From assembly GCA_026981935.1 (NCBI GenBank), contig JALSIC010000032.1, positions 1 to 45,437 of the forward strand: a stretch of 45,437 nucleotides of DNA, given 5' to 3'. This stretch comes from Gammaproteobacteria bacterium (GTDB lineage: Bacteria > Pseudomonadota > Gammaproteobacteria > SZUA-140). The stretch's first letter is position 1, and each line of letters begins with the position of its first letter. Shown here in pieces: positions 35,563 through 44,235 of this stretch. The position numbers and the translations under genes were made by a program. The notes under the pieces were generated by a model, which was not told the origin of the DNA, did no database searches, and was given only the letters and a program-made list of their open reading frames with translations.

Positions 35563-36552
35563 TCACCCCATGACGCAAACCACACGCTCATCGAAGACGG
35601 GCAGTGAATCCTCGGCGAACAGCAGCAGCAGATCACAATGGATGTCACAATTCTCGAATCGATAACCCATCTCGATGGCCATGGTGCTTTCCCACTGCAG
35701 GGGATTACGCTGCAACAGTTCAGACACCTGGAGGGACTGCCCCAGGAGTTGCGGGGGGGCCTGGCTGAAATTGATGTCCAGTTGCTCGGCGATCCCTTTC
35801 AGGCAGGCACTGATGAGAATGCTGGCGATATCCACCAGCAGTTCCCTCTCCATCGCTTCATCCAGTTCCCCTTCGTGCCTGAGGAGGCGGGCGATATCGT
35901 GCATGCTGGTCTCGTTGAATACCAGCAGGGCCTCACCGGCGATGCCGGCGCCGATGAACCCCTGGCAGACGGCCGAGACCTTCTCGCCCTTGGCCACCTG
36001 CTCCAGGGTCATGTGCAGATCGTGGCGCGTGATCATGCTGACATTGGGCAGGGGCATCACGACGAAGATGTCCAGCAGCCGCGCCAGCAGGTCGGCTGCC
36101 CGACCCATGGCGACATTGGCCACTTCTCGGTAATAGTCCCCGATGTCCACGTCCGGCTCGGGCGCCAGCCGTCCCTCCTCGCTCTCGCGGCGTATGCCGT
36201 ATTTGTCCAGGATCGATGCCACTTCCTCGGCGCACACCGGCTTGCGGATGAAATCCAGTGCACCCAGCTTCATCACCCGCTGGCGGGCCTCGGGCTGCAC
36301 GTCACCGGACACCACGATCACCAGGGTCGGCAGGTCCTCCCTGCGGATGGCTTCCAGCACGGCATAGCCATCCATCTCGGGCATGTTCAGGTCGAGAAAC
36401 AGTACGTCTCCCTTGCCTGCGCGGATGGCCTCGATACCCTCACGGCCGTTCGTGGCAAAACTCACCGATACATCCCAGTCGTCTGGCAGCGCCCTGGCCA
36501 TCTGCTTGCGGGCCAGGCTGGAGTCGTCACAAATGAGTACGGGCGTTGTCAT
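35563..36552 (-). CDS. Response regulator with CheC/CheX-like C-terminal domain
   Basis: The 329-aa product starts with a REC domain (about 1-118): DDSSLARKQMA, DVLFLDLNMPEMDGY with the phospho-acceptor Asp, VIVVSGDV, and LDFIRKPVC with the switch Lys. A ~20-residue linker follows. The second half (about 140-329) resembles CheC/CheX phosphatases (ERELLVDIASILISACLKGIAEQL; FSQAPPQLLG). Such proteins may dephosphorylate a response regulator. With the adjacent diguanylate cyclase it forms a two-gene signalling unit; the cognate histidine kinase is not in the window. Confidence 0.88.
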   Translation of the reverse strand: MTTPVLICDDSSLARKQMARALPDDWDVSVSFATNGREGIEAIRAGKGDVLFLDLNMPEMDGYAVLEAIRREDLPTLVIVVSGDVQPEARQRVMKLGALDFIRKPVCAEEVASILDKYGIRRESEEGRLAPEPDVDIGDYYREVANVAMGRAADLLARLLDIFVVMPLPNVSMITRHDLHMTLEQVAKGEKVSAVCQGFIGAGIAGEALLVFNETSMHDIARLLRHEGELDEAMERELLVDIASILISACLKGIAEQLDINFSQAPPQLLGQSLQVSELLQRNPLQWESTMAIEMGYRFENCDIHCDLLLLFAEDSLPVFDERVVCVMG

Positions 36553-36867
36553 GGCTTTGTTTCACCGGGCTTCTCTCTGCATTGCTACAGGCGAGATGAC
36601 AATGCCGTCTCAGCCTGGCGTGGGAAAATTCCTACACACTGACTGCTTCCTGTCACTCTCTTGCCTCACCCTCATGTATCGGACATCCGAATAAAAAAGT
36701 GAAACCTCGGGCGCTCTTGAATAATGGAGCCATTCGAAGAAGGCGGGAAAACAGGCGCAGTCGAGCCAGCCCGGCACAAACGGGCCAGGAAAACAGACGT
36801 AGGAACACCGCCCCTCAGCGAAATCAGGGCGCAGGTCATGAAGGATTTGCGGAACAGCAGCGGAGAT
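36553..36867. other. Intergenic region
   Basis: About 310 bases between the response-regulator start and a terminator. The minus frame 36610-36906 runs through the terminator and looks unlike a protein. No gene is called. Confidence 0.5.
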
Positions 36868-36898
36868 AAAAAAGCGGCGCCGTTTCCGGCACCGCCTC
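36868..36898 (-). terminator. Rho-independent terminator
   Basis: On the minus strand GCGGTGCCG-GAAA-CGGCGCCGC is followed by TTTTTTATC. It lies 20 bases past the stop of the small membrane protein gene and should end its transcript. Confidence 0.85.
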
Positions 36899-36917
36899 TC
36901 TACCATGCCTGATCCCG

Positions 36918-37238
36918 TCAGGCCGCGCGCCGCTGGGTCTCCTCCTGCGTCTGCCTGCTGTCCTTGCGGCTCCGGAAAGGAAGAACGCGGCCGCGTTCCT
37001 CCCTCTCCGGCACTCGACCCCCGGTGAACAGGGAAACCAGCGGGGCGCTGCCGGTAGACACCAGCATCAACAACGACGCTCCCGCCGCCGTCATGAGGGA
37101 TTCACGCAGGGTAACCGCATCAGCGGTGAAGATCTGCCCGACGAGCAGGGTACCGATGATGGCGTAGAGAGCGATCTCCAGCGCCCTCAGAACGGTATCC
37201 CGGTTGATGTGCAAAGAATGAATATTGACATTCCACAT
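36918..37238 (-). CDS. Small membrane protein, unknown function
   Basis: The 106-aa product has two membrane segments, about residues 18-37 (ALEIALYAIIGTLLVGQIF) and 47-70 (LMTAAGASLLMLVSTGSAPLVSLF), and a basic C-terminal tail from residue 74 (PEREERGRVLPFRSRK). No family is recognised. AAGGAGGA before the ATG and a strong terminator after the stop show a monocistronic, real gene. Confidence 0.7.
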   Translation of the reverse strand: MWNVNIHSLHINRDTVLRALEIALYAIIGTLLVGQIFTADAVTLRESLMTAAGASLLMLVSTGSAPLVSLFTGGRVPEREERGRVLPFRSRKDSRQTQEETQRRAA

Positions 37239-37470
37239 AGCATCCTCCTTTTATGCCAACTGCAGTAGAACACCAATTACCCATTCCAAACACCCGGCCG
37301 GCCCGCCCCTTTCCACAGGCTGGCCGGCCACCTTCATCAGGCACAGATAATGACGCGCGCGAACGCAAAAAGTTCCCTGCCAGCGCAGCCCGGCAAATCC
37401 CTTTTTAAGGGACAGGTAATCTTCGCGCCTTATTATCTAAGGCAAGCAGAAATCATCGGGAGACCGCCTT

Positions 37471-38037
37471 ATGAACGGAAACGAAATCAAAGTCTGGGAC
37501 CCCCTCCTGCGCCTGTTCCACTGGCTGCTGGCCGGGGCCTTCTTCGTCGCCTACCTGACGGAAGACGAATGGCTGACGCCCCATGTCTGGGCAGGGTACC
37601 TCATCCTCGGCCTGCTGGCCTTTCGCATCCCGTGGGGGTTCGCCGGCCCGCGCCATGCGCGCTTCTCGGACTTCGTCGCCCCGCCCCGCGCCGCCCTGGC
37701 CTACCTGAAGGATCTGTTCCAAGGCAAGGCCCGGCGCTATCTGGGACACAACCCTGCCGGCGGGTGGATGATCGTGCTTCTCCTGAGCAGTGTCGCTCTG
37801 ACTTGCATCACGGGTCTCATGGTCTATGCCGCCGAGGACCAGGCCGGTCCCCTGGCAGGCTGGCTCGGCAACGTCGGTGAAGGCTGGGAGGAAATCTTTG
37901 AGGAAACCCACGAGGTACTCGCCAATTTCAGCCTCGCCCTGGTCTTCGTCCATCTCGGCGGCGTCCTGGTGGAAAGCCTGCTCCATCACGAGAACCTGGT
38001 GCGCGCCATGATCACCGGCTACAAACGCCGTTCCTGA
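37471..38037 (+). CDS. Cytochrome b561-type membrane protein
   Basis: The 188-aa product has four membrane helices and the pattern of small di-heme cytochromes b561: VWDPLLRLFHWLLAGAF (His ligand), HVWAGYLILGLLAFRIPWGF, MIVLLLSSVALTCITGLMVY and FSLALVFVHLGGVLVESLLHHENL with further His residues. It should pass electrons between quinone and a periplasmic carrier; the partner is unknown. GGGAG about eight bases before the ATG supports the start. It is convergent with truA. Confidence 0.88.
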   Translation: MNGNEIKVWDPLLRLFHWLLAGAFFVAYLTEDEWLTPHVWAGYLILGLLAFRIPWGFAGPRHARFSDFVAPPRAALAYLKDLFQGKARRYLGHNPAGGWMIVLLLSSVALTCITGLMVYAAEDQAGPLAGWLGNVGEGWEEIFEETHEVLANFSLALVFVHLGGVLVESLLHHENLVRAMITGYKRRS

Positions 38038-38049
38038 TCAGCACCTGAC

Positions 38050-38826
38050 TCAAATCAGCAGGTCACGCGCCGCCTGCGGCAGATCGTATGCCTGCGGATA
38101 CCAGACCCGCATGAAATACAGCCCCCCTGGCGGCGCGGTCACCCCCCCCAGAGTCCGGTCCCGCAGCGCGAGCACCTCCCGGCTCCAATGGGGCGGCCGC
38201 TCGCCCGCACCGATGGCCATGAGCACACCGGCGATGTTGCGCACCATGTGGTGGAGAAAGGCGTTGGCCTCCACGTCCATCTCCACATAATCGCCACGGC
38301 GTCTCACCTCCAGGCGATAAACGGTGCGCACGGGACTCTTCGCCTGACAGGCACAGGCCCGGTAGGCGGAAAAGTCGTGCTCGCCCAGGAGATGGGCAGC
38401 TGCGGCGTTCATGGCCGCCACATCCAGTGGGCGGTAATCCCATGCCACCCGCCCGGTCCCCAGCGCCGGGCGCACAGAATGATTGAAAATGACATAGCGA
38501 TACTGGCGGCGCAAGGCCCTATAACGGGCATGGAAATCCGCTGGCACTTCCCGTGCCCATCGTACACAGACATCCGGCGGCAGATGGGTGTTCGTGCCGA
38601 ATACCCAGGCATGAAGCGGACGCCGCGCCGTCGTATCGAAATGCACCACCTGTCCCAGGGCGTGCACCCCCGTATCGGTCCGCCCGGCACAGACCACCCG
38701 TACCGGATGATCGGCGATCTTCGCCAGGGCCGGCTCCAGGCAGCCCTGGACTGTGCGCGTGCCCGCCTGCACCTGCCAGCCGCAGAACCCGCTACCGTCA
38801 TATTCGATGCCCAGAGCGATCCTCAT
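38050..38826 (-). CDS. truA: tRNA pseudouridine synthase A
   Basis: TruA converts uridines 38-40 in the anticodon stem of many tRNAs to pseudouridine. The 258-aa product begins [20 protein letters not shown], carries the catalytic Asp in [20 protein letters not shown], and has [16 protein letters not shown] and [11 protein letters not shown]. Length and start match the family. It is divergent from msrP with about 126 bases between starts. Confidence 0.96.
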   Translation of the reverse strand: MRIALGIEYDGSGFCGWQVQAGTRTVQGCLEPALAKIADHPVRVVCAGRTDTGVHALGQVVHFDTTARRPLHAWVFGTNTHLPPDVCVRWAREVPADFHARYRALRRQYRYVIFNHSVRPALGTGRVAWDYRPLDVAAMNAAAAHLLGEHDFSAYRACACQAKSPVRTVYRLEVRRRGDYVEMDVEANAFLHHMVRNIAGVLMAIGAGERPPHWSREVLALRDRTLGGVTAPPGGLYFMRVWYPQAYDLPQAARDLLI

Positions 38827-38952
38827 GGTCTTTCTTCTGCCTGTAAGTATTTGTCTGCCGCCCCGACCAATTCAAGTTACAATCTGTACCAGCATCCGTG
38901 GGGGAAGCCCCCATCGAGACCCGATTCCACCCAGGAGATTCATACCCGAGAA

Positions 38953-39897
38953 ATGATCATCCGGTCCCAACCCCGCCATGCCGTCAAGGCCAGCGAGATA
39001 ACCCCCCCACGCTACTACTTTAATCGCCGCCGCTTCATCACCTCGGCCGCGGCCCTGCTGGCCGCCCCGGCACTGGGCTGGCCTGTGGAGAGTCGGCCTG
39101 CGCGCCCGCTGGGGCCTTACACGCGCTCGCGCTATATCATCGACGAACCGCTCACCGATTACGAGGATATCACGCACTACAACAACTTCTATGAATTCTC
39201 CACCGACAAGGAAGACGTGGCAGAACTGGCAAAGGATTTCCGCACCGACCCCTGGACCGTAATCATCGACGGCGAGGTGGAAAAACCCGGCCGCTATCAC
39301 CTGGAGGACATACTGCGTCCCCACCCCCTTGAAGAACGCATCTACCGCCTGCGTTGTGTGGAAGCCTGGTCCATGGTCATCCCCTGGGTGGGTTTCCCCC
39401 TCGCTGACCTCATCAAGCGCTTCCAGCCCACCTCCCGCGCAAAATTCGTGGAATTCACCACCCTCTACGATCCCGCACAGATGCCGGGACAACGACGCCG
39501 GATACTGGACTGGCCCTATGTGGAAGGTCTGCGCATGGACGAAGCCATGCATCCCCTCACCCTTCTTGCCGTGGGCCTCTACGGCAAGGTGCTGCCCAAC
39601 CAGAACGGCGCCCCCCTGCGCCTCGTGGTGCCATGGAAGTACGGTTTCAAGAACATCAAGTCCATCGTCAGGATCCGTTTCGTGGAACATCAACCCGTCA
39701 GCACCTGGATGAAGGCAGGGCCGCGTGAATACGGCTTCTATGCCAACGTCAATCCCCACGTGGACCACCCTCGCTGGAGCCAGGCCAGAGAGCGCCGCAT
39801 CGGAGAATTCTTCAAGCGCAAGACCCTGATGTTCAATGGCTATGGCGAGGAAGTAGCGCAGCTCTATGCGGGCATGGATCTCAGGCGTTTCTTCTGA
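38953..39897 (+). CDS. msrP: Periplasmic methionine sulfoxide reductase catalytic subunit
   Basis: MsrP uses a molybdopterin cofactor to repair oxidised methionines in periplasmic proteins. The 314-aa product has a twin-arginine signal ([20 protein letters not shown]) and the sulfite-oxidase-like core: [33 protein letters not shown] with the Mo-ligand Cys, [38 protein letters not shown] and [15 protein letters not shown] 38953 gives the proper Tat signal; the upstream open frame crosses truA and is rejected. It overlaps msrQ by 32 bases. Confidence 0.95.
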   Translation: MIIRSQPRHAVKASEITPPRYYFNRRRFITSAAALLAAPALGWPVESRPARPLGPYTRSRYIIDEPLTDYEDITHYNNFYEFSTDKEDVAELAKDFRTDPWTVIIDGEVEKPGRYHLEDILRPHPLEERIYRLRCVEAWSMVIPWVGFPLADLIKRFQPTSRAKFVEFTTLYDPAQMPGQRRRILDWPYVEGLRMDEAMHPLTLLAVGLYGKVLPNQNGAPLRLVVPWKYGFKNIKSIVRIRFVEHQPVSTWMKAGPREYGFYANVNPHVDHPRWSQARERRIGEFFKRKTLMFNGYGEEVAQLYAGMDLRRFF

Positions 39898-40489
39898 AGG
39901 CGCACGAACGGCGCGCAAGGCACGCTGGCTCAAGCCGCTGGTATTCCTCCTGTGCCTGCTGCCCTTCGCCCTGCTGGTGGCAGATCTTCTCTCCGACAGG
40001 CTGGGTGCCAATCCCGTGGAAAAGATCAGCCACCGCACCGGGGACTGGACCTTGCGCCTGCTCCTGCTCACCCTGAGCATCACTCCCCTGCGCCACATCA
40101 GCGGCTGGACGCCCCTGCTTCGCATCCGCCGCATGCTGGGTCTGTACACGTTCTTCTACGCCACTCTGCACTTCCTCACCTACCTGGTCTTCGACCAGTT
40201 TTTCGACTGGCAGGAGATCTGGAAAGACATCATCAAACGCCCCTACATCACCCTGGGCTTTGCATCCTTCGTGCTCCTCATCCCCCTCGCCGCCACTTCC
40301 ACCGACGGGATGATCCGGCGCCTGGGACGCCACTGGCGCCGCCTGCACCAGATGGTCTACATCATCGCAACCCTGGGCGTGTTTCACTATCTGTGGCTGG
40401 TAAAAAAGGACCTGCGTGAACCGCTGGTCTATGCCTTCATTCTCCTCGCCCTGCTGGGCTGGCGGGCATGGAAGCAGAGGTCGCGATAG
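39866..40489 (+). CDS. msrQ: Heme-binding membrane subunit MsrQ
   Basis: MsrQ is the b-type heme membrane protein that gives electrons to MsrP. The 207-aa product has about six helices with [47 protein letters not shown] and [19 protein letters not shown]; the His residues are the likely heme ligands. The only usable start, ATG 39866, lies inside msrP, so the genes are coupled. IS3 remnant DNA begins 38 bases after the stop. Confidence 0.93.
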   Translation: MRAWISGVSSEGARTARKARWLKPLVFLLCLLPFALLVADLLSDRLGANPVEKISHRTGDWTLRLLLLTLSITPLRHISGWTPLLRIRRMLGLYTFFYATLHFLTYLVFDQFFDWQEIWKDIIKRPYITLGFASFVLLIPLAATSTDGMIRRLGRHWRRLHQMVYIIATLGVFHYLWLVKKDLREPLVYAFILLALLGWRAWKQRSR

Positions 40490-40579
40490 ATAAATATTAC
40501 TGACAGCCGCCTCATGGGTTGCCTCTTGAATATTCTGGACACACATTTGACCGTAGAGTGAGAGCCACACCAGGTGTCC

Positions 40580-40915
40580 ATGAGTGAGAAGAAGACGTCG
40601 AAAAGGTGGTCGTCAAGACGCAAACAGGAGGTGGTTCTGCGCCTGTTGCGTGGCGGGAACCTGGATGCCCGGACCTGAGTGGGGAGACGGACCAGCCTGC
40701 ATCGGTTCTGTCCGGCTGGCGGGACAATTTCCTGGAAGCCAGGCTGGCAAGCCTGATAAAGCAGCGCACAGCCGACCCAAGGTGGCGAGACTGGATAAGG
40801 AGCTCAAGCGTGCCAAGCGGCTGGTTAGGGACCTGATGATGGACAAGGAGCTGCTGGAGATGCGCATTGCACGCCATCAGGGCGAGTTCCCTTTTCCGCG
40901 GCGGAGATCGATGCC
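40580..40915 (+). pseudogene. IS3 transposase orfA, two frameshifts
   Basis: ATG 40580 starts MSEKKTSKRWSSRRKQEVVLRLL, typical of this IS3 subgroup. The family sequence then continues in a second frame (SGETDQPASVLSGWRDNFLEA, about 40665-40760). It ends in a third frame (RPKVARLDKELKRAKRLV..LMMDKELLEMRIARHQGEFPF, to about 40915). At least two frameshifts have broken the gene. Confidence 0.85.
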
Positions 40916-41673
40916 ATGAGCCGGGGCTGGTCGGTCTCCGCGAAGCGTTCTTATGTCAAGGCCCGGGTGTGCAGGCTGTGGGGTGTAGCCCACCCGACGC
41001 AGTATGTGCGTCAGGCGGCAGCTCGCCAAGCAGTTGCTTCGGCCCGCCGTGGCCGGCGGCCGAAGGTGTCCGACGAGGCCCTGGTGGAAGCCATCCGCCA
41101 GGTGCTGTCGGAGGCCGAGGCGTTGGGGTTCACGGGGGAAGGCTACCGCAAGGTGTGGATGCGCCTGCGATACAAGGGGATTTCGGGGTCGAAGAAACGG
41201 GTGGCTGTCAAGCGCGCACATAGCTTGCAGCCCCCCATCGCGACGGAACTGCCCGAGGACAGAAGGTCTATGACGGAACGATCATCCCCGGGGCGCCGCA
41301 CCGGATGTGGGGCAACGATGCCACGCAGGTGATGACCCGCCGGGAGGGCATGGCTACCGTGTTCGTGGCCATCGACCACATCAAGGGCGATGTGACCGGC
41401 ATCCATGCAGCTCGTCCTGGCACCCGTTTCGAGGCATTGGAGCCGATTCATCAGGGGATCCGTGAGCACATCGGCGCACTGGGGGCAGGAGCCGCCTGTG
41501 GTCTGGTGTTGCGCCATGACCAAGGTTCGCAGTACATGAGTCATGTCTTCCAGCAGGAACCCCAGTTCCTGGGAATCGAATCCAGCCCCAGTTTCGTCAA
41601 GGCACCGGAGTGCAATGGCGTGGCTGAGCGGTTCATCCGCACCCTGAAGGAGCAGCTCCTGTGGGTACAGACT
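40916..41673 (+). pseudogene. IS3 transposase orfB, frameshifted and C-truncated
   Basis: The first part (40916 to about 41220) reads MSRGWSVSAKRSYVKARVC..GFTGEGYRKVWMRLRYKG. The rest reads in another frame from about 41270 (WGNDATQVMTRREGMATVFVAIDH, ALRHDQGSQYMS-like VLRHDQGSQYMSHVF, GVAERFIRTLKEQLLWVQT). These are the DDE integrase-core motifs. A frameshift lies near 41220-41300 and the C-terminal region is missing after 41673. Confidence 0.85.
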
Positions 41674-41731
41674 TGGATTTCAGGGGCTTTACAGCGCAAA
41701 CCTGACCGTGTTAAAGCGCATTGTTAGGCGC
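41674..41731 (-). other. Truncated attC-like site after cassette pseudogene
   Basis: Immediately after the stop of the cassette pseudogene the minus strand reads GCGCCTAACAATGCGCTTTA, the typical GCCTAAC core of an attC site. The matching opposite arm is lost at the junction with the IS3 remnant. Confidence 0.5.
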
Positions 41732-41734
41732 TCT

Positions 41735-42170
41735 TCACCACCCATACTCATCTTTATAATTATTCAACCATTCTGGCATTTTACTTTTTATCTCAGACAA
41801 CACAAAAATATAATCTGATTCGTCTATGATACCCGCCTCTGCAAGGAATCTATAGAATTTCTTTAAACTGGCGGCTGTTTCTTTTGTTGATGACCTACTT
41901 GACCACATAGCCTTTCTAGGAAAAAACCAGTTGAAAAATCCATTTAGTAATGCAACCCCATCCTTTGCATGGTTACAATCGTCATACAGCAAATAATCAT
42001 TTATATAGAAATCTACGTTTTGTACATGCTTCCTGATGGTTTTTTTTTAAGCCACTCGCCAAAAGCCATTTCTCAAAACCATCCAAAATCAGCTTATTTT
42101 CTGCTCTTATTTCTTCTGACACTCTTTCAATGTCTTCGTATGACACTTCTGATCTCTCTATTGCATACAC
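41735..42170 (-). pseudogene. Integron-cassette gene with +1 frameshift in an A9 run
   Basis: Read from GTG 42170 the frame gives VYAIERSEVSYEDIERVSEE, then IRAENKLILDGFEKWLLASGLKK. It fails at a run of nine A residues (minus strand, 42040-42048). With one A removed it continues TIRKHVQNVDFYINDYLLYD, then AMWSSRSSTKETAASLKKFYRFLAE and MPEWLNNYKDEYGW. The ~145-residue restored protein looks like a conserved accessory family related to SAM-like core-binding domains; I cannot name a function. It is AT-rich against its GC-rich neighbours, consistent with an acquired cassette. A sequencing error in the homopolymer is possible. Confidence 0.72.
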
Positions 42171-42228
42171 CTAACGATGAAACACAGCGGTGCGCTTCAG
42201 CGCGTCCGCTGGAGTGACTTGCTATGCC
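42169..42228 (-). other. attC-like recombination site between two cassettes
   Basis: On the minus strand: GGCATAGCAAGTCACTCCAG ... CGCTGTGTTTCATCGTTAGG. A GTTAGGT core (42169-42175) and a degenerate GCATAGC core (near 42221-42227) flank an imperfect palindrome (CAGCGG..CCGCTG, GCGC-TTCA-GCGC). The 60-base size and layout fit an integron attC. The stop codon of the DUF2283 gene lies in its first core. Confidence 0.65.
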
Positions 42229-42410
42229 GCTATACCTTCTACTGTTAAATGATTCATGTCTGTTCGCTTGCTGGCATGTTCAAATGTGATAGAACATACA
42301 TTGCCTTCCGCATCCAAGCCTAGAGTAGTGTTCTCACCAAGATCCTTTGATTCAGCAATATCGCCTTCTCGAAACTCGATATATATTAACCCGGCAACAA
42401 TATATGTCAT
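42222..42410 (-). CDS. DUF2283-family small protein on an integron cassette
   Basis: The 62-aa product matches DUF2283 from residue 9 (LIYIEFREGDIAESKDLGEN), with the rest reading TTLGLDAEGNVCSITFEHAS and KRTDMNHLTVEGIAA. The first eight residues (MTYIVAGL) differ from the usual MK.xYD.xxD start. They fall in a 26-base segment also found at 33960-33985, so the 5' end may have been replaced. DUF2283 genes often accompany toxin-like partners (DUF4258), but none is seen here. Codon use is AT-rich relative to the chromosome. Confidence 0.7.
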   Translation of the reverse strand: MTYIVAGLIYIEFREGDIAESKDLGENTTLGLDAEGNVCSITFEHASKRTDMNHLTVEGIAA

Positions 42411-42413
42411 GTT

Positions 42414-42440
42414 CAGCCGACGCGAAACCGCGCAGCGGTT
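42414..42440. repeat. Palindromic junction sequence, possible third attC remnant
   Basis: CAGCCGACGCG-AAAC-CGCGCAGCGGTTG is an imperfect hairpin like the arms of attC sites and lies exactly between the cassette gene and the first recognisable istA codon. It has no clear GTTAGG core. Confidence 0.35.
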
Positions 42441-43196
42441 GAGCAGTATTCGCGGCGGTTCCATGCCTGGGCGGCGGCGTGCGAGGATGCCGAGCACACC
42501 TACGAGGGCCTGATCCGGGCCTTCGAGCATTTTGGCGGGGTGCCGGCGGAGGTGTGGGTGGACAACCAGAAAGCGGCGGTGCTGTCGCACGGGTTGGATG
42601 GCCAGGTGCGATTCAACCCGGGCTTTCTGGAATTGGCCTCGCACTACGGGTTTCGGCCTGAGGCCTGTCGTCCGCACCGGCCCCAGACCAAGGGTAAAGA
42701 CGAGCGGATGGTGCGGTACGTGAAGGAGAACTTTTTCCAGCGCTACCGGGCCTTCGAGAGCCTGGACCACCTGAATTGCCAGCTGGAGCAATGGCTTGCG
42801 GAGGTGGCGGATGAGCGGGTGCATGGGACCCACAAGGCGGTGGTCAGGGCGCGTTTCGAGGAGGAGAAGCCCCACCTTGCGCCCTTGCCACCGGTGCGGT
42901 TCGACACCAGTTACCGAGAGACCCGGCGGGTGGCGCTGGATGCCTTCATCGACGTGCGCGGCAACCGCTACAGTGTGCCCGCACACCTGTGCGGAGAGAC
43001 GGTGGCCATCCGGATCACGCTGGACGGCACCCTCAAAGTGTTCGATGCCCAAGGGCAGGCCGTGGCCGAGCACCTTCTGCGTCCCCGGGAAGCCGGGTGG
43101 CAGGTGGTGCCGGCGCACCATGCCCGGCTGTGGCAGGCGATCAAGGTTGAGGGCCGGGATCTGGCGACCTACGAGGAGGTGGCGTCATGGAACTGA
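42437..43196 (+). pseudogene. istA: istA transposase, N-terminally truncated
   Basis: The remaining ~250 codons read YSRRFHAWAAACEDAEHTYE and GLIRAFEHFGGVPAEVWVDN. They continue RPHRPQTKGKDERMVRYVKE, DVRGNRYSVPAHLCGETV and end ASWN. These are the second half of the DDE core and the C-terminal domain. The first acidic residue, the N-terminal helix-turn-helix and the start codon are lost. Its end overlaps istB by ten bases. Confidence 0.85.
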
Positions 43197-43963
43197 CGCG
43201 CCTGATGAGCAAACTCAAGATGGAGCATCTGCCGGCCAATCTGGATGCCCTGTGCGAGCAGGCGGCGAAGCGGGAGCTGGACTACCGCAGCTTCCTCACA
43301 GAAGCCCTGGCCACGGAATGGGCCGGACGCCACCAGAAGGGACTGGAGAGCCGCCTCAAGCAGGCCCGGTTGCCCTGGGTCAAGACCATCGAGCAGTTCG
43401 ACTTCAGCTTCCAGCCCTCCATCGACCGCAAGGTCGTCCGGGAGCTGGCCGGCCTGGCTTTCGTCGCGCGGGCCGAGAACGTGATCCTGCTGGGTCCGCC
43501 GGGGGTGGGCAAGACCCACATCGCCATCGGCCTTGCGGTCAAGGCCGCCGAGGCCGGTCTCCGGGTCCTGTTCCTCACCCTGGAGGAACTGATGACCCGG
43601 CTCAAGCGGGCCAGCCAGGAGAACCGGCTGGAGAAACAGCTGCAACAGCTCACCTACCCCAAGGTGCTGATCATCGACGAGATCGGCTATTTGCCGCTCA
43701 ACCGCCAGGAGGCCAGCCTCTTCTTCCGGCTGGTGGCCCGGCGCTACGAGAAGGCCTCGATGATCCTCACCTCCAACAAGGGGTTCGTGGACTGGGGCGA
43801 GATCTTCTCAGACCAAGTGGTCGCCACGGCCATCCTCGACCGGTTGCTCCACCACGCCACGACCCTCAACATCAAAGGCGAGAGCTTCCGTCTCAAGGAG
43901 AAGCGCAAGGCCGGGCTCGTCACCGAACCCGTCAACCCTCCGGAACCCGAAGGAGACAAGTGA
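43187..43963 (+). CDS. istB: IstB-like ATPase of IS21 element
   Basis: IstB is the AAA+ helper that selects target DNA for IstA. The 258-aa product is complete: MELTRLMSKLKMEHLPANLD, Walker A in LLGPPGVGKTHIAIGLA, Walker B in KVLIIDEIGYLPL, and SMILTSNKGFVDWGEIF. It overlaps the istA end, as usual. Without full IstA it is an orphan. Confidence 0.93.
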   Translation: MELTRLMSKLKMEHLPANLDALCEQAAKRELDYRSFLTEALATEWAGRHQKGLESRLKQARLPWVKTIEQFDFSFQPSIDRKVVRELAGLAFVARAENVILLGPPGVGKTHIAIGLAVKAAEAGLRVLFLTLEELMTRLKRASQENRLEKQLQQLTYPKVLIIDEIGYLPLNRQEASLFFRLVARRYEKASMILTSNKGFVDWGEIFSDQVVATAILDRLLHHATTLNIKGESFRLKEKRKAGLVTEPVNPPEPEGDK

Positions 43964-44034
43964 CCCGACTCATACGGCCTGGTCAGCCAAGTAAAAAACC
44001 GTTGAAAACCGGACATCCTCCGTCGGCGTTGACA

Positions 44035-44235
44035 CAGGCCCGGCCGTCGTCCGTCGATGCGCTGCAGGCTCATCGCGAAATAGCCGGACGGTGCCACATC
44101 GTCCGCCATTCGACTGCCCAGCAGCGTGGTCAAGAGCAGGCGCACACGATCCTGGCGGGCATCCAGTTGATAGGCCAGCTGATGATCAGGCAGCGAAGAC
44201 AAGGCCGCCTGCTCCGTGATTTCGCCATCTGCTGA
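44035..44235 (-). pseudogene. Fragment of an unknown gene cut by IS21
   Basis: In the frame next to the sigma fragment the minus strand reads EITEQAALSSLPDHQLAYQLDA, then VRLLLTTLLGSRMADDVAPSGY and FAMSLQRIDGRRPG, up to the IS21 end. It resembles the tail of a protein encoded beside ECF sigma factors, perhaps an anti-sigma factor, but I cannot identify it. Its start is lost in the fusion with the sigma gene. Confidence 0.4.

Larger units (their letters stand above)
40527..41673 (+). mobile_element. IS3-family remnant, degraded and truncated
   Basis: The left end TGAATATTCTGGACAC is followed by a broken orfA and a broken orfB, both described separately. The right end is absent: orfB stops matching at LLWVQT (41673), where integron-type sequence begins. 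No intact transposase frame remains, so the element cannot move on its own. Confidence 0.8.
42437..44034 (+). mobile_element. IS21-family element, 5'-truncated
   Basis: It contains the C-terminal half of istA and an intact istB. The right end is near 44034, where GGCGTTGACA closes the element as in IS21 relatives. The left end and about half of istA are missing, replaced by the cassette region. It cannot transpose without a complete IstA supplied in trans. Confidence 0.82.

Noticed and set aside
36610-36906. 98-aa minus-strand frame
   Set aside because: Starts upstream of and crosses a clear terminator; composition is unlike a protein.
37401-37420. Palindrome CCCTTTTTAAGGG as an operator for the b561 gene
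   Set aside because: It is a single short palindrome with no second copy and no recognised regulator site, so it was not called.
38188-38952. N-terminal extension of msrP across truA
   Set aside because: It is antisense to truA and would bury the twin-arginine signal peptide.
42222-43121. A 299-aa minus-strand frame ending in the DUF2283 protein
   Set aside because: Its first ~235 codons are antisense to istA; only the last 62 codons match a protein family, so the shorter gene was called.
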